A DNA stretch of 64,000 bases from Streptomyces maremycinicus. GTDB lineage: Bacteria; Actinomycetota; Actinomycetes; Streptomycetales; Streptomycetaceae. Of the stretch, positions 48,915 through 59,719 are shown in pieces. The number at the start of each line of letters is the position of its first letter. The stretch's first letter is position 1. The notes beneath the pieces are model-generated. The model was not told the origin of the DNA, did not search any database, and saw nothing but the letters and a program-made list of their open reading frames with translations. The stretch lies in the NCBI RefSeq assembly GCF_001184025.1, contig NZ_BBYG01000009.1:248001-312000 (forward strand), read 5' to 3'. Position numbers and translations under genes: made by a program.

Positions 48915-50101
48915 CGGAAGATGCCGGTGTGACCGAGCGAGTAGCGGCCCGGCTGCGGGTACACGGCCAGACCGTGCGGGCCCCGGCCGACCTTGATCCG
49001 GGCGAGCTGCTCTCCGGTGCCGGTGTCGATCGCGTACACCTCGGAGTTGTAGCGCCCGGACAGCCACAGCACCTTGCCGTCCGCCGAGACGCCGCCCATG
49101 TCGGGGCTGCCGCCGCGCGGGAGACGCCACTTCCTGGTGACGGTGTTCTCGTGGAAGTCGAAGACGGAGACGGTGCCCTCACCGCGGTTGGAGACGTACA
49201 TCTCGCGGGAGTCGCGCCCGATGTACAGCCCGTGGCAGCCCTTGCCGGTGTGCAGGAACTCCGGCTTGCCGAAGGTGTCGCCGTCGACGATCCACATCCC
49301 GTCGGCCATCATGTCCGCGATGTAGAACCGCTTCCCGTCGGGCGAGACCTTCACGTCCTGCGGCATGGCGCCCCTGAAGGGCAGCTTCTGCTGTCCGACG
49401 ACCTTCATCCTCCGGGTGTCGACCTTCAGCAGTTCGCCGCTGAACTCGCAGGACACGATGAAGTACCTCCCGTCGAGCGAGAAGTCGGCGTGGTTGACGC
49501 CGTAACAGGTGACGGGTTCCGTCTTGACCCGCTTCATGGTGTGCGGGTCGCGGAAGACGAGTTCGCGGTCGAGCGAGGCCATCACGACGGCGTACTTGCC
49601 GTCGGGCGTGAAGTAGAGGTTGTACGGGTCGTGCACCTCGACCGGCTTCCCGGCCTTGCCGGTCTTCGGGTCGATGGGGGTGAGGGTGTGCCCCCGGTTG
49701 TTGTTGACCCACAGCGTCCTCAGGTCCCAGGAGGGGACGACGTGCTGCGGCTGCCGCCCCACCCGCAGGGTCTCGATCACCCGGTACGTCTTCGGGTCGA
49801 TGACGGAGACGGTGTCGGACTCGGTGTTCGGGACGTAGACCCGGGACGGGAAGTCCTTGACCACCGGGGAGAGCATCCCGGGGCGGTCGGCGGCGTAGAC
49901 GTCCTTCGGGTCGAGCACCGGCGGCATGCCGGGCAGGCCGTCGACGGCGGGCTTTCGGGCCTTCTTCGCCGGTGCGGGAGCGGCCGCCTCGGTGGCGCCG
50001 CCCGGCCCCTCCTTCCCCGCCCCTCCCCCGGTGCCACAGGCGGCGAGGACGGTGAGCGCGGCGCCCGCGAGCAGGGCGCTTTTCACGAGGTTGCGGTGCA
50101 T
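48911..50101 (-). CDS. YVTN beta-propeller lipoprotein
   Basis: 396 residues. Signal: MHRNLVKSALLAGAALTVLAACGTG, a lipobox. The rest is a seven-bladed propeller with YVTN-type repeats: RVYVPNTESDTVSVIDPKTYRVIETLRVG, LWVNNNRGHTLTPIDPKTG, MYVSNRGEGTVSVFDF and HGLAVYPQPG. Probably exposed on the outer membrane face with a binding or redox partner. Starts with a TGATG overlap at the deacetylase stop, so the two are translationally coupled. Confidence 0.88.
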   Translation of the reverse strand: MHRNLVKSALLAGAALTVLAACGTGGGAGKEGPGGATEAAAPAPAKKARKPAVDGLPGMPPVLDPKDVYAADRPGMLSPVVKDFPSRVYVPNTESDTVSVIDPKTYRVIETLRVGRQPQHVVPSWDLRTLWVNNNRGHTLTPIDPKTGKAGKPVEVHDPYNLYFTPDGKYAVVMASLDRELVFRDPHTMKRVKTEPVTCYGVNHADFSLDGRYFIVSCEFSGELLKVDTRRMKVVGQQKLPFRGAMPQDVKVSPDGKRFYIADMMADGMWIVDGDTFGKPEFLHTGKGCHGLYIGRDSREMYVSNRGEGTVSVFDFHENTVTRKWRLPRGGSPDMGGVSADGKVLWLSGRYNSEVYAIDTGTGEQLARIKVGRGPHGLAVYPQPGRYSLGHTGIFR

Positions 50102-50901
50102 CAGCCGATCAGCTCCGTGGTGGTGACCGCGCGCAGTCCGCGGCGGCCGAGTTCGTCGAGTACGGCGGGGAGTGCGGCGACCGTGTCCGCGTACCCGAAG
50201 TGCAGACTCACGACCGACCCGTCCCGGACCCCGCCGAGGACGGTGCGGGCGACGGCGGCGGCACCGGGTGAGGTGAAGTCGAGGGAGTCGACGTCGTAGG
50301 AGAGGACGTGCGGGTAGCCGGCGCGGCGGGCCAGCGTCTCCACCAGCGGGGAGGCACGGGTGGCGCGGGAGGGCCGGAACCAGGTGCCGATGGACCCGGT
50401 GAGCCTGCGCAGCCGATCGGCGCAGCCGGCGATCTCGGCCGCCGCCTCGGCCTCGGGCATGGCGTTGATGGCCAGGTGGCGCTGGGTGTGGTTGCCGAGG
50501 TCGTGGCCGCCGTCGAGGATCCGGCGGGCGAGGTCGGGGTGTTCGTCCAGCCAGGTCCCGACGGCCAGCACGGTGACCCGCGCGCCGTGCCGCTCGGCTT
50601 CACCGAGCAGGGCCCGGGCGACAGAGGGCTCGCCCTGTCCGTGAAAGGTGAGGGCGACCTGGGAGCGGCCGCGCGGACCGTGACTGATCTGAGCGGGCTG
50701 CCGGGGATACGCCCGGGGCGTGGGGGCGGCGAGGGGACGGGCGGGGGCCCGGGTGCGCGCGGTGGTGCTGCGAACGGGCGGGGCGACGGCGCCGGAAGGG
50801 GACTCGGAGGGCGAGCACGCGGCCGCGAACGCACCCCCGGCGACGAGTCCGGCACCCGCCCGCAACGCGAAACGACGGTCGGATGGGGTCACCCGCACCA
50901 T
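50101..50901 (-). CDS. Polysaccharide deacetylase family protein with altered motif 1
   Basis: 266 residues. The N-terminal signal has RRFALRAGAGLVAGGAFAAAC, so Tat plus lipobox at Cys29. NodB fold: VALTFHGQG (84-90), NHTQRH (137-142), FRPSR, YDVDSLDF and SLHFGY. In active enzymes motif 1 is TFDDG; here it is TFHGQ, which removes both Asp, so the catalytic base is missing. The HxxxH metal pair remains. It may be an inactive binding protein or have another chemistry. Coupled to the propeller lipoprotein. Confidence 0.88.
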   Translation of the reverse strand: MVRVTPSDRRFALRAGAGLVAGGAFAAACSPSESPSGAVAPPVRSTTARTRAPARPLAAPTPRAYPRQPAQISHGPRGRSQVALTFHGQGEPSVARALLGEAERHGARVTVLAVGTWLDEHPDLARRILDGGHDLGNHTQRHLAINAMPEAEAAAEIAGCADRLRRLTGSIGTWFRPSRATRASPLVETLARRAGYPHVLSYDVDSLDFTSPGAAAVARTVLGGVRDGSVVSLHFGYADTVAALPAVLDELGRRGLRAVTTTELIG

Positions 50902-51036
50902 TTAAGGCCGCATACAGAACATTTCCGACCATTGACGCAACCCGCCTCGCCGACCGAACACACCGCGGCGTGAGGCTCGACGACGGCGGTTACCCCGCTC
51001 CGCGCGAGGATCGAGGACGGCGGCACCACTCTCGGC

Positions 51037-51108
51037 CCGTCCGGCGTTCGAGGACGAGGCCCGTCCAGGGCCGAAGCGGGGGCCCGGGGCGGCGGCCCCC
51101 GAAGGACG
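51037..51108. repeat. Streptomyces-type intergenic repeat
   Basis: CGTCCGGCGTTCGAGGACGAGG followed by a GGGGGCC-CGGGGCGGC-GGCCCCC hairpin (51078-51100) resembles a very common intergenic repeat seen in many Streptomyces chromosomes. It lies in the 282-base gap between the deacetylase and the ATP-binding protein genes. Confidence 0.65.
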
Positions 51109-51119
51109 GCACCGAGACG

Positions 51120-51181
51120 CACCCGCACACACCCGGCCGACCGCCGGAGGCACCCGCACGCACCCGGCCGACCGCCGGAGG
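51120..51181. repeat. 31-bp tandem duplication
   Basis: Copies at 51120-51150 and 51151-51181 are identical except at one base (CACCCGCACACACCC against CACCCGCACGCACCC). Both contain CCGGCCGACCGCCGG, which can fold. It adjoins the stop of the ATP-binding gene at 51184. Confidence 0.9.
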
Positions 51182-51183
51182 CC

Positions 51184-51687
51184 TCAGCGGTCGGCGACCC
51201 GCATCTCGAACCACGTCGTCTTGCCCCGGGGCAGCAGATCCACGCCCCACCGGTCGGACAGCTTGTCGACGAGGAAGAGCCCCCGCCCGCTGATGTCCAG
51301 CTCCTGGACCGGCATCAGACAGGGCAGCCCCCGCGAGGGATCGCGGACCTCGACCCTGATCCAGCCGCGCCGACGCCGCATGCGCAGGCCGAAGACCCGG
51401 GCACCGGTGTGCCGCACGGCGTTGCCGACGAGTTCGGAGACGAGCAGGACCGCGTCCTCGGTCATCTTGGGGGTCAGTCCCCACTGGCGCAGGACGACGA
51501 CCTGGGCCAGCCGGCGGGCCGTGGCGGCGGACTCGGGGCGGGACGGCAGCGGAACCTCTCCGTCCGTCGGGTTGCCGAACAACTCCAGCGCCTTCAGCGC
51601 CCGTTCGTCCTCCACCGCGGGCGACCAGCGCGCCGCGGTCGCACGGCCCGGTCCCCGCGGCTGTCCGATGCCCTCCAGCCCCGCCAT
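51184..51687 (-). CDS. RsbW-like ATP-binding regulatory protein
   Basis: 167 residues from ATG at 51687; the frame is open further up to 51843. HATPase_c domain of the anti-sigma/serine kinase kind: LVSELVGNAVRHTGA (N box), VEVRDPSRGLP (D box) and SGRGLFLVDKLSDRWGV (G box). Streptomyces have many such proteins, most of unknown partner. They are usually kinases of anti-anti-sigma proteins or sensors. No sigma factor gene lies in the window. Confidence 0.85.
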   Translation of the reverse strand: MAGLEGIGQPRGPGRATAARWSPAVEDERALKALELFGNPTDGEVPLPSRPESAATARRLAQVVVLRQWGLTPKMTEDAVLLVSELVGNAVRHTGARVFGLRMRRRRGWIRVEVRDPSRGLPCLMPVQELDISGRGLFLVDKLSDRWGVDLLPRGKTTWFEMRVADR

Positions 51688-51975
51688 GCCCCCATCATGG
51701 CCGCCCCGAGCCCGCTCCGGGGCCGTTCCGACGGAATACACCCCCCGGAATGTACCGTTCCGAATGGATCGATCGGCATATGCCAGGGACAGTTCAAAGC
51801 CCGACAAACCGGGACTGACCTGCGACGAAAGCGCGCACCGCAACGCTCTACGGGACCACTCGACAAGGCAGGCTTAAGGTTGCCTTAAGGCTCCCATAAA
51901 CCGCCCCATCGAGGGACCCGGATGAGACACCTCGTCAATTGCAAGCGCTGACGGGCAGTTCGAAGGAGACCTCTC

Positions 51976-52743
51976 TCACAGGAACTTGGCCTTGCCCGGC
52001 CCTTCCTCGACGAAGCTGCGCATGCCGATCTCACGGTCGGCGGTCGCGAACAGACCCGCGAACCAGTTCCGTTCGATCGCCAGACCCGTCTCGATGTCGG
52101 TCTCCAGACCGGTGTCGATCGACTCCTTCGCGGCGCGCAGCGCGAGCGCCGGACCCTGCGCCAGCTTCGCGGCCCAGCGGTGCGCCTCCGTGTACACGTC
52201 GGCGGCCGGGACGACCCGGTCCACCAGGCCCAGGGTCAGCGCCTCGTCGGCCTTCACCATCCGGCCCGTGAAGATCAGGTCCTTCGCCTTGGAGGGGCCC
52301 ACCAGGCGGGCCAGACGCTGGGTGCCGCCGGCGCCCGGGATCAGCCCGAGCAGGATCTCCGGCTGGCCCAGCTTGGCGTTGTCCCCGGCGATCCTGAAGT
52401 CCGCGCACAGCGCGAGCTCGCAGCCGCCGCCCAGCGCGTAGCCGGTCACCGCCGCTACGACCGGCTTGGGGATGCGGGCCACCGCCGTGAAGGAGTCCTG
52501 GAGGGCGCGGGCGCGCAGGACCATCGCGGTGTGGTCCATGTCCTGCATCTCCTTGATGTCCGCGCCCGCCGCGAACACCTTCTCCCCGCCGTAGACGACG
52601 ACCGCGCGGACGTCGTCGCGGCGGGTCGCCTCCTCGGCGAGCTCCTTGAGCCGGTCCTGGGTGGCCACGTCCAGCGCGTTCATGGGCGGGCGGTCGAGAC
52701 GCAGCGTGCCGACGCCGTCGGCGACTTCGAGATTCACGGTCAT
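51976..52743 (-). CDS. Enoyl-CoA hydratase/isomerase family protein
   Basis: 255 residues. Crotonase fold. The oxyanion loops are GADIKEM and GYALGGGCELALCADFRIA; the two Glu of active hydratases are both present (GGGCELA and GQPEILLGLIPGAGG). The reaction is addition of water to trans-2-enoyl-CoA, probably in fatty-acid breakdown. Ending PGKAKFL. Alone in its transcription unit, flanked by the ATPase gene (285-base gap with no gene) and by a hairpin-ended L,D-transpeptidase. Confidence 0.93.
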   Translation of the reverse strand: MTVNLEVADGVGTLRLDRPPMNALDVATQDRLKELAEEATRRDDVRAVVVYGGEKVFAAGADIKEMQDMDHTAMVLRARALQDSFTAVARIPKPVVAAVTGYALGGGCELALCADFRIAGDNAKLGQPEILLGLIPGAGGTQRLARLVGPSKAKDLIFTGRMVKADEALTLGLVDRVVPAADVYTEAHRWAAKLAQGPALALRAAKESIDTGLETDIETGLAIERNWFAGLFATADREIGMRSFVEEGPGKAKFL

Positions 52744-52772
52744 GGCAGCAGGTTAACCACCACTAACCACAA

Positions 52773-52807
52773 CGGACCCGGTGCCGTTTGTCACAGCACC
52801 GGGCCCG
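52773..52807. terminator. Hairpin after L,D-transpeptidase 1
   Basis: CGGACCCGGTGC (52773-52784) pairs with GCACCGGGCCCG (52796-52807), 11 of 12 bases, 11-base loop. It is 26 bases past the stop at 52833. Confidence 0.75.
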
Positions 52808-52832
52808 TCCGCCCCGAGTCGTCCGGGGACCG

Positions 52833-54083
52833 CTACTCGGTCCACTCCGCCCAGGGGATGTTCCAGCCGTTGAGGCCGTTGGCCGGGTCGACCGTCGGGT
52901 CGGTGGAGTTCTTCACGACCACCACGTCACCGACCATCGAGTGGTTGAAGAACCACGCTGCGGCCACGGAGCTGTCGTAGCCGCCGCGCACGTCCCGCAG
53001 GCCGATGCAGCCGTGGCTGGCGTTGTAGTTGCCGAAGGCGTCGCCGCCCCAGTAGTTGCCGTGCACGAAGGTGCCGGAGTCGGTCAGCCGGATGGCGTGC
53101 GGGACGTCCTTGATGTCGTACTCGCCGTCGTAGCCGACCGTGTCGCCGTTCATCCTGGTCACGGTGAACTTCTCGCTCATCACCATCTGGCCGTTCCAGG
53201 TGGCGTAGCCGGGCTTGCCGGTGGTGACCGGGATGGTCTTGACGACCTTGCCGTCCTGCGTGACCTTCATCGTGTGCTTCTTGGCGTCCACGACGGACAC
53301 CTGGTCGCGGCCGATGGTGAAGGAGACGGTCTTGGCCTGCTTGCCGTAGACGCCCTTGCGGCCCTCGACGCCGTCGAGGTTCAGCTTCACCGTGACCTTG
53401 GTGCCGGCCTTCCAGTACTTCTCGGGACGGAAGTCGAGACGGTCGTTGCCGAACCAGTGGCCCTGCACGTCGACGGCCGGCACGGTCGTGACGGTGATGG
53501 CCTTCTCCACGTCCTCCGGGTGGGTGATGCCCCGGGTGAAGCGCACCGAGAACGGCATGCCGACGCCGACCGTGGATCCGTCCTCGGGCGTGAAGTTGCC
53601 GGTGAAGGTGTTCTGCGGGCTCAGCGTGGTGAAGGACGAGTCCTCGGCGGCCGTACGGCCCTCGGAGTCCTTCGCGACGGCGTGCACCTGGTACTTGGTG
53701 GAGCCGGCGAGGTGCGTGGCCGGCGTCCAGCCGGCGCCGTCCGCGGAGATGCTGCCGGCGACCGCCGTGCCCTTGTCGTCCTTGACGACGACCTCGGTCA
53801 GTTTGCCCTTGGCGGCCGTCACCTTCAGGGCACCGCTGGTGTCGACGTCCTTGGCACCGGTCTTCGGGGCGATGGTCACGACCGCCTCCGACTGCTTGCT
53901 CTCGGCGGCGGCCGAGGCACCCTTGTCGGCGGACCCGGCGTCCTTCGCGTCGGACCCGGAGTCGCCGCCCCCGCCGCAGGCCGTGACGGCCAGCAGCAGC
54001 CCGCCGACGATCAGCGCCAGCCGCTTGTCGCGGCCGCGCGGACGTCCCCCAACCGACGCCCCCGATATCGGTCGCACGTTCAA
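52833..54083 (-). CDS. L,D-transpeptidase lipoprotein 1 (Ig plus YkuD)
   Basis: 416 residues. Lipoprotein signal with LAVTAC (Cys36). Two Ig-like domains follow (about 65-260), then a YkuD catalytic domain with HGNYWGGDAFGNYNASHGC, catalytic Cys359, and the preceding HAIRLTDSGTFVHG. Forms 3-3 crosslinks in peptidoglycan outside the membrane. Adjacent is a paralog of the same layout (54251-55495), with a 167-base gap. Start ATG at 54083. Confidence 0.95.
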   Translation of the reverse strand: MNVRPISGASVGGRPRGRDKRLALIVGGLLLAVTACGGGGDSGSDAKDAGSADKGASAAAESKQSEAVVTIAPKTGAKDVDTSGALKVTAAKGKLTEVVVKDDKGTAVAGSISADGAGWTPATHLAGSTKYQVHAVAKDSEGRTAAEDSSFTTLSPQNTFTGNFTPEDGSTVGVGMPFSVRFTRGITHPEDVEKAITVTTVPAVDVQGHWFGNDRLDFRPEKYWKAGTKVTVKLNLDGVEGRKGVYGKQAKTVSFTIGRDQVSVVDAKKHTMKVTQDGKVVKTIPVTTGKPGYATWNGQMVMSEKFTVTRMNGDTVGYDGEYDIKDVPHAIRLTDSGTFVHGNYWGGDAFGNYNASHGCIGLRDVRGGYDSSVAAAWFFNHSMVGDVVVVKNSTDPTVDPANGLNGWNIPWAEWTE

Positions 54084-54250
54084 AGTCGTTCTCCCACTCC
54101 CCCGGGCCCTCCCCGGGCCGCACCGCGACGCGTCCCCCGCGTTCGCCGCATATTAACCACAAGGTCAACGGCCTGGACGGGCCAAGATTGTCACCGTTCA
54201 GTCCCAACTAGGACCGTGCGAACGCGGGGAAGGTTGCACCGGGGGGGAGG

Positions 54251-55495
54251 TCATTTCACGGCGCCGCCGGCGATCCACTCCCGCCAGCCCATGTTCCAGC
54301 CGCCCAGCCCGTTGTCCGGGGCGACCTGCTTGTCCTTGCTGTGCACGACCTCGATGACGTCACCGACAAGCGAGCGGTCGAAGAACCAGCCCGCGGGCGT
54401 GTCCGAGGCGCCGCCCTTGACGTCCCTCAGGCCCACGCAGCCATGGCTCACGTTGGCCCGGCCGAAGACGTCCTGCGCCCAGTAGTTGCCGTGCAGGAAG
54501 GTGCCGGAGCTCGTCAGCCGCATGGCGTGCGGCACGTCCGGGATGTCGTACTCGCCCTTGCCGTTCGCCTTCTTGAAGCCGACCGTGGCGCCGTTCATCC
54601 GGGTCAGTTCCAGCATCTCGGTCACCACCATCTTGCCGTTGTAGGTGGTGTTCTTCGGGGCCCCGGCCGTGATCGGCACGGTGGCCAGCAGTTCGTCGTC
54701 CCGGCGCACCTCCATGGTGTGTTTCGCCGCGTCCACCAAGGACACCTGGCTGCGGCCGACGGTGAAGGAGAACGACTTGTCCTGGAGCCCGTAGACGCCG
54801 GGCGCCCCCTCGACGTCGCGCAGCCCGAGCCTGACGGTGACCCGGGTGCCGGGCTTCCAGTACTCCTCGGGCCGGAAGTCGAGCCGGGTGGCGCCGAACC
54901 AGTGCGGCCGGATGTCCACCGCGGGCTCGGCCGTGACCCGGACGGCGCGCTGGACCGCGGCCCGGTGCTCGATCTCCCGGTTGAACTCCAGCGAGACGAT
55001 CATCCCGGTGCCCACGGTGGAGCGGTTCTCCGGGGTGACGTAGCCGATGAAGCGCTCTTCGGGGACGTAGGTGGTGAAGGTGGTGTGCCGGGCCGAGCGG
55101 TTCCCGTCGCCGTCCAGGGCGACGGCGTCGACGGTGTAGCGGGCGGCCAGGCCGAGCCGGTCGTCGTCCGGCCGCCAGCTCAGTCCGTCCGCGGCGATCC
55201 GCCCGGGGACCGGGGTCTCCTGGGCGTCCTGCGACCTGACGACCTTCACGGACTCCAGCTTCCCGCCCGGTACCCGCACCAGCAGCCGCTCCTCGGGCCG
55301 CACCCCCTTCGTGCCGTCCTCCGGGGTGACGCGGATGACGTCCTCGGGGGCCGGGGGCTTGCCGAGCACCCGGTCGAGTCCGCTCCGGCTGTCGGCGCCG
55401 GTGCAACCGGCGGCCCCGGCAAGTAGTCCTGCCCATGTCAGTACGGCGGCCAGTGCGACCCCCGCGCGCCGTGCGCGCCCTTGTACGTGCCTCAC
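54251..55495 (-). CDS. L,D-transpeptidase lipoprotein 2 (Ig plus YkuD)
   Basis: 414 residues from GTG at 55495, chosen so that the lipobox LLAGAAGC sits about 30 residues in. Two Ig domains, then YkuD: FLHGNYWAQDVFGRANVSHGC with catalytic Cys353. Overall similar to the neighbour gene over the full length, so a tandem duplication. 3-3 peptidoglycan crosslinking. The frame is open far upstream but that region is antisense to glgX. No good ribosome site found. Confidence 0.93.
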   Translation of the reverse strand: MRHVQGRARRAGVALAAVLTWAGLLAGAAGCTGADSRSGLDRVLGKPPAPEDVIRVTPEDGTKGVRPEERLLVRVPGGKLESVKVVRSQDAQETPVPGRIAADGLSWRPDDDRLGLAARYTVDAVALDGDGNRSARHTTFTTYVPEERFIGYVTPENRSTVGTGMIVSLEFNREIEHRAAVQRAVRVTAEPAVDIRPHWFGATRLDFRPEEYWKPGTRVTVRLGLRDVEGAPGVYGLQDKSFSFTVGRSQVSLVDAAKHTMEVRRDDELLATVPITAGAPKNTTYNGKMVVTEMLELTRMNGATVGFKKANGKGEYDIPDVPHAMRLTSSGTFLHGNYWAQDVFGRANVSHGCVGLRDVKGGASDTPAGWFFDRSLVGDVIEVVHSKDKQVAPDNGLGGWNMGWREWIAGGAVK

Positions 55496-55648
55496 ACGGT
55501 GCCCAACGACCGGGCACACTCCGGGGAAACGTGAGTGCGAGGGCCGCTCTGGGCAGAAATGGGGGGAGGACGACGCGACGGGGAGCCGCGGCCGGGACAC
55601 CGCACGCTCTTTTCCCACGTCGTTCCATGAGCCGCGGGAGGCTGAACG

Positions 55649-57901
<2,253 letters not shown>

Positions 57902-58001
57902 ACTCCCCGGCGGATCGCTGGTCGTGGGACCGGACGGCTGATCACATGGGGGCAGCGCCCAGGCCGCCCCCCACCCTTCGCCTTCCGCACCGAGGACCCC
58001 C

Positions 58002-59411
58002 ATGACCGAGATCTCCCGTCGTACCTTCGGCGGTCTCGTCGGCGGCGGCGCCGTCACCGCCGTCGCCGGTACCGCCACCGCCGCCGAGGCGGCCCCCGCC
58101 GAACAGCCGTTCCGAGCCCGTCCCGCCGCCGCGAAGGGCGGCCGCCGCCCCAACCTCCTGGTCATCCTCGGCGACGACCTGGGCTGGGCCGACCTGTCGT
58201 CCTACGGCGCCCCGCACATCAGGACGCCGAACCTGGACCGGCTGGCCCGGCAGGGCGTGCGCTTCACGGACGCGTACTCGGGGTCGGCGACCTGCTCCCC
58301 GACCCGGTTCAGCCTGTACACCGGGCGGTACCCGGGGCGCACGAAGGGCGGGCTGGCCGAGCCGATCGCCAACCGGACGCAGGGTCTGGACCCGAACCAC
58401 CCCACCCTGGCCTCGCTGCTGAAGAAGGCGGGCTATTCGACCGCGCTGATCGGCAAGTGGCACTGCGGCTGGCTGCCGGACTTCAGCCCCACCAGGTCCG
58501 GCTGGGACGAGTTCTTCGGCAACCACGGAGGCGTGCTGGAGTACTTCTCCAAGCTCGGCCAGCTCGGTGAGTACGACCTCTACGAGGGGGACGCCGAGTA
58601 CAAGGACCTGCGCTACTACACCGAGGTCCTCACCGAGCGGGCCGTCGAGTACGTCGGCCGCGACCACGACCGGCCGTGGCTGCTGAACCTCAACTTCACC
58701 ACCCCGCACTGGCCCTGGCTCGCGGAGGACGACGCCGAGACGGGGGCCGAGATCGCGGCGAAGATCCGGGCCGCGAAGACCCAGGCCGAGGTCGGCCGGG
58801 CCCTGAACCACTACGACGGCGGCTCGGTCGAGAAGTACGCCCAGATGGTGGAGAGCCTGGACGCGGCGGTCGGCGAGGTCCTCACCGCGCTGCGCCGCTC
58901 CGGCCAGGAGGAGAACACGCTGGTGCTGTTCGCCAGTGACAACGGCGGTGAGCGCTACTCCTACAACTGGCCGCTCAGCGGACAGAAGTTCGTCCTGCTG
59001 GAGGGTGGCATCCGGGTCCCGACGATCGTCCGCTGGCCCGCCCGCATCGACGGCCACCAGGTCAGCCACGAACCGAACGTCTCCCCCGACTGGACGGCGA
59101 CCCTGCTGGAACTCGCGGGCGCCCGCCCGGATCCCGCCTACCCGCTGGACGGCAAGAGCCTCGCCGGCTACCTGCTGCGCGGTGAACCCGTCCCGGAGCA
59201 CGACCTGTTCTGGCGGGTCCGGGCCAACCGGGCGCTGCGCCGCGGCGACTGGAAGTACTACCAGGACGCGGCGAAGACCGACCATCTGTACAACCTCGCC
59301 GCCGACGCCCGGGAACAGGCCGATCTCGCCGCCGACCGGCCCGAGGTGCTCGCCGAGCTGAAGGCGGCCTGGGAGCGGACCGCGGCCGGACTGCTGCCGT
59401 ACGCCGACTGA
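58002..59411 (+). CDS. Secreted sulfatase (Tat signal)
   Basis: 469 residues. Tat signal SRRTFGGLVGGGAVTAVAG at the start. Sulfatase motifs: LLVILGDDLGWADLSSYG (metal Asp), the formylglycine site CSPTR at Cys98 (CxPxR), GKWHCGW and FASDNGG. The Cys must be oxidised by formylglycine-generating enzyme, normally in the cytoplasm; none is seen in the window. Substrate is an unknown sulfate ester. ATG at 58002, 100 bases after glgX. Confidence 0.93.
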   Translation: MTEISRRTFGGLVGGGAVTAVAGTATAAEAAPAEQPFRARPAAAKGGRRPNLLVILGDDLGWADLSSYGAPHIRTPNLDRLARQGVRFTDAYSGSATCSPTRFSLYTGRYPGRTKGGLAEPIANRTQGLDPNHPTLASLLKKAGYSTALIGKWHCGWLPDFSPTRSGWDEFFGNHGGVLEYFSKLGQLGEYDLYEGDAEYKDLRYYTEVLTERAVEYVGRDHDRPWLLNLNFTTPHWPWLAEDDAETGAEIAAKIRAAKTQAEVGRALNHYDGGSVEKYAQMVESLDAAVGEVLTALRRSGQEENTLVLFASDNGGERYSYNWPLSGQKFVLLEGGIRVPTIVRWPARIDGHQVSHEPNVSPDWTATLLELAGARPDPAYPLDGKSLAGYLLRGEPVPEHDLFWRVRANRALRRGDWKYYQDAAKTDHLYNLAADAREQADLAADRPEVLAELKAAWERTAAGLLPYAD

Positions 59412-59719
59412 GCGGACGGGAGGACGGAGCGGGCGGGAGAACGGGGCGGACGGGGGAACCGAGCCGACGGGAGCGGTGAGCGGGCGGGAGCGGTGAGCGG
59501 GCCGGCGCCCCGGTCCGTTCCGCGGGCCCGGGCGGGAAGCGGCGCGCGGGTCCGTGACCCCGGGCCCGCACCCCGCCCGGCTCGCCCGAACGTGTGTCGG
59601 CCGATCGGTCGACACACGGGTACGGCCCCTCGAACACGCAGGTCGTAGGACCAGCGGCCGAGCCCGGTCGGGCCAAAACTCGGTGGGCGTCGTCAGCGCC
59701 GGTCCGTAGGCTCGCGGTG
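59412..59719. other. Intergenic region with short repeats and a large palindrome (308 bases)
   Basis: Nothing coding seen. Contains 17-bp tandem copies GAGCGGTGAGCGGGCGG at 59471-59487 and 59488-59504, other GCGGGCGGGA-type repeats before them, and the 28-base palindrome at 59591-59618. Confidence 0.7.
59591..59618. promoter_or_regulatory. 28-base palindromic operator upstream of the ABC exporter genes
   Basis: Outer arms CGTGTGTCG (59591-59599) and CGACACACG (59610-59618) are exact complements, and the centre CCGATCGG is itself palindromic; only one G/T pair breaks symmetry. It lies 101 bases before the ABC start codon at 59720. This size and symmetry fit a TetR, MarR or GntR-type repressor site. 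No regulator gene for it lies in the window. Confidence 0.75.
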
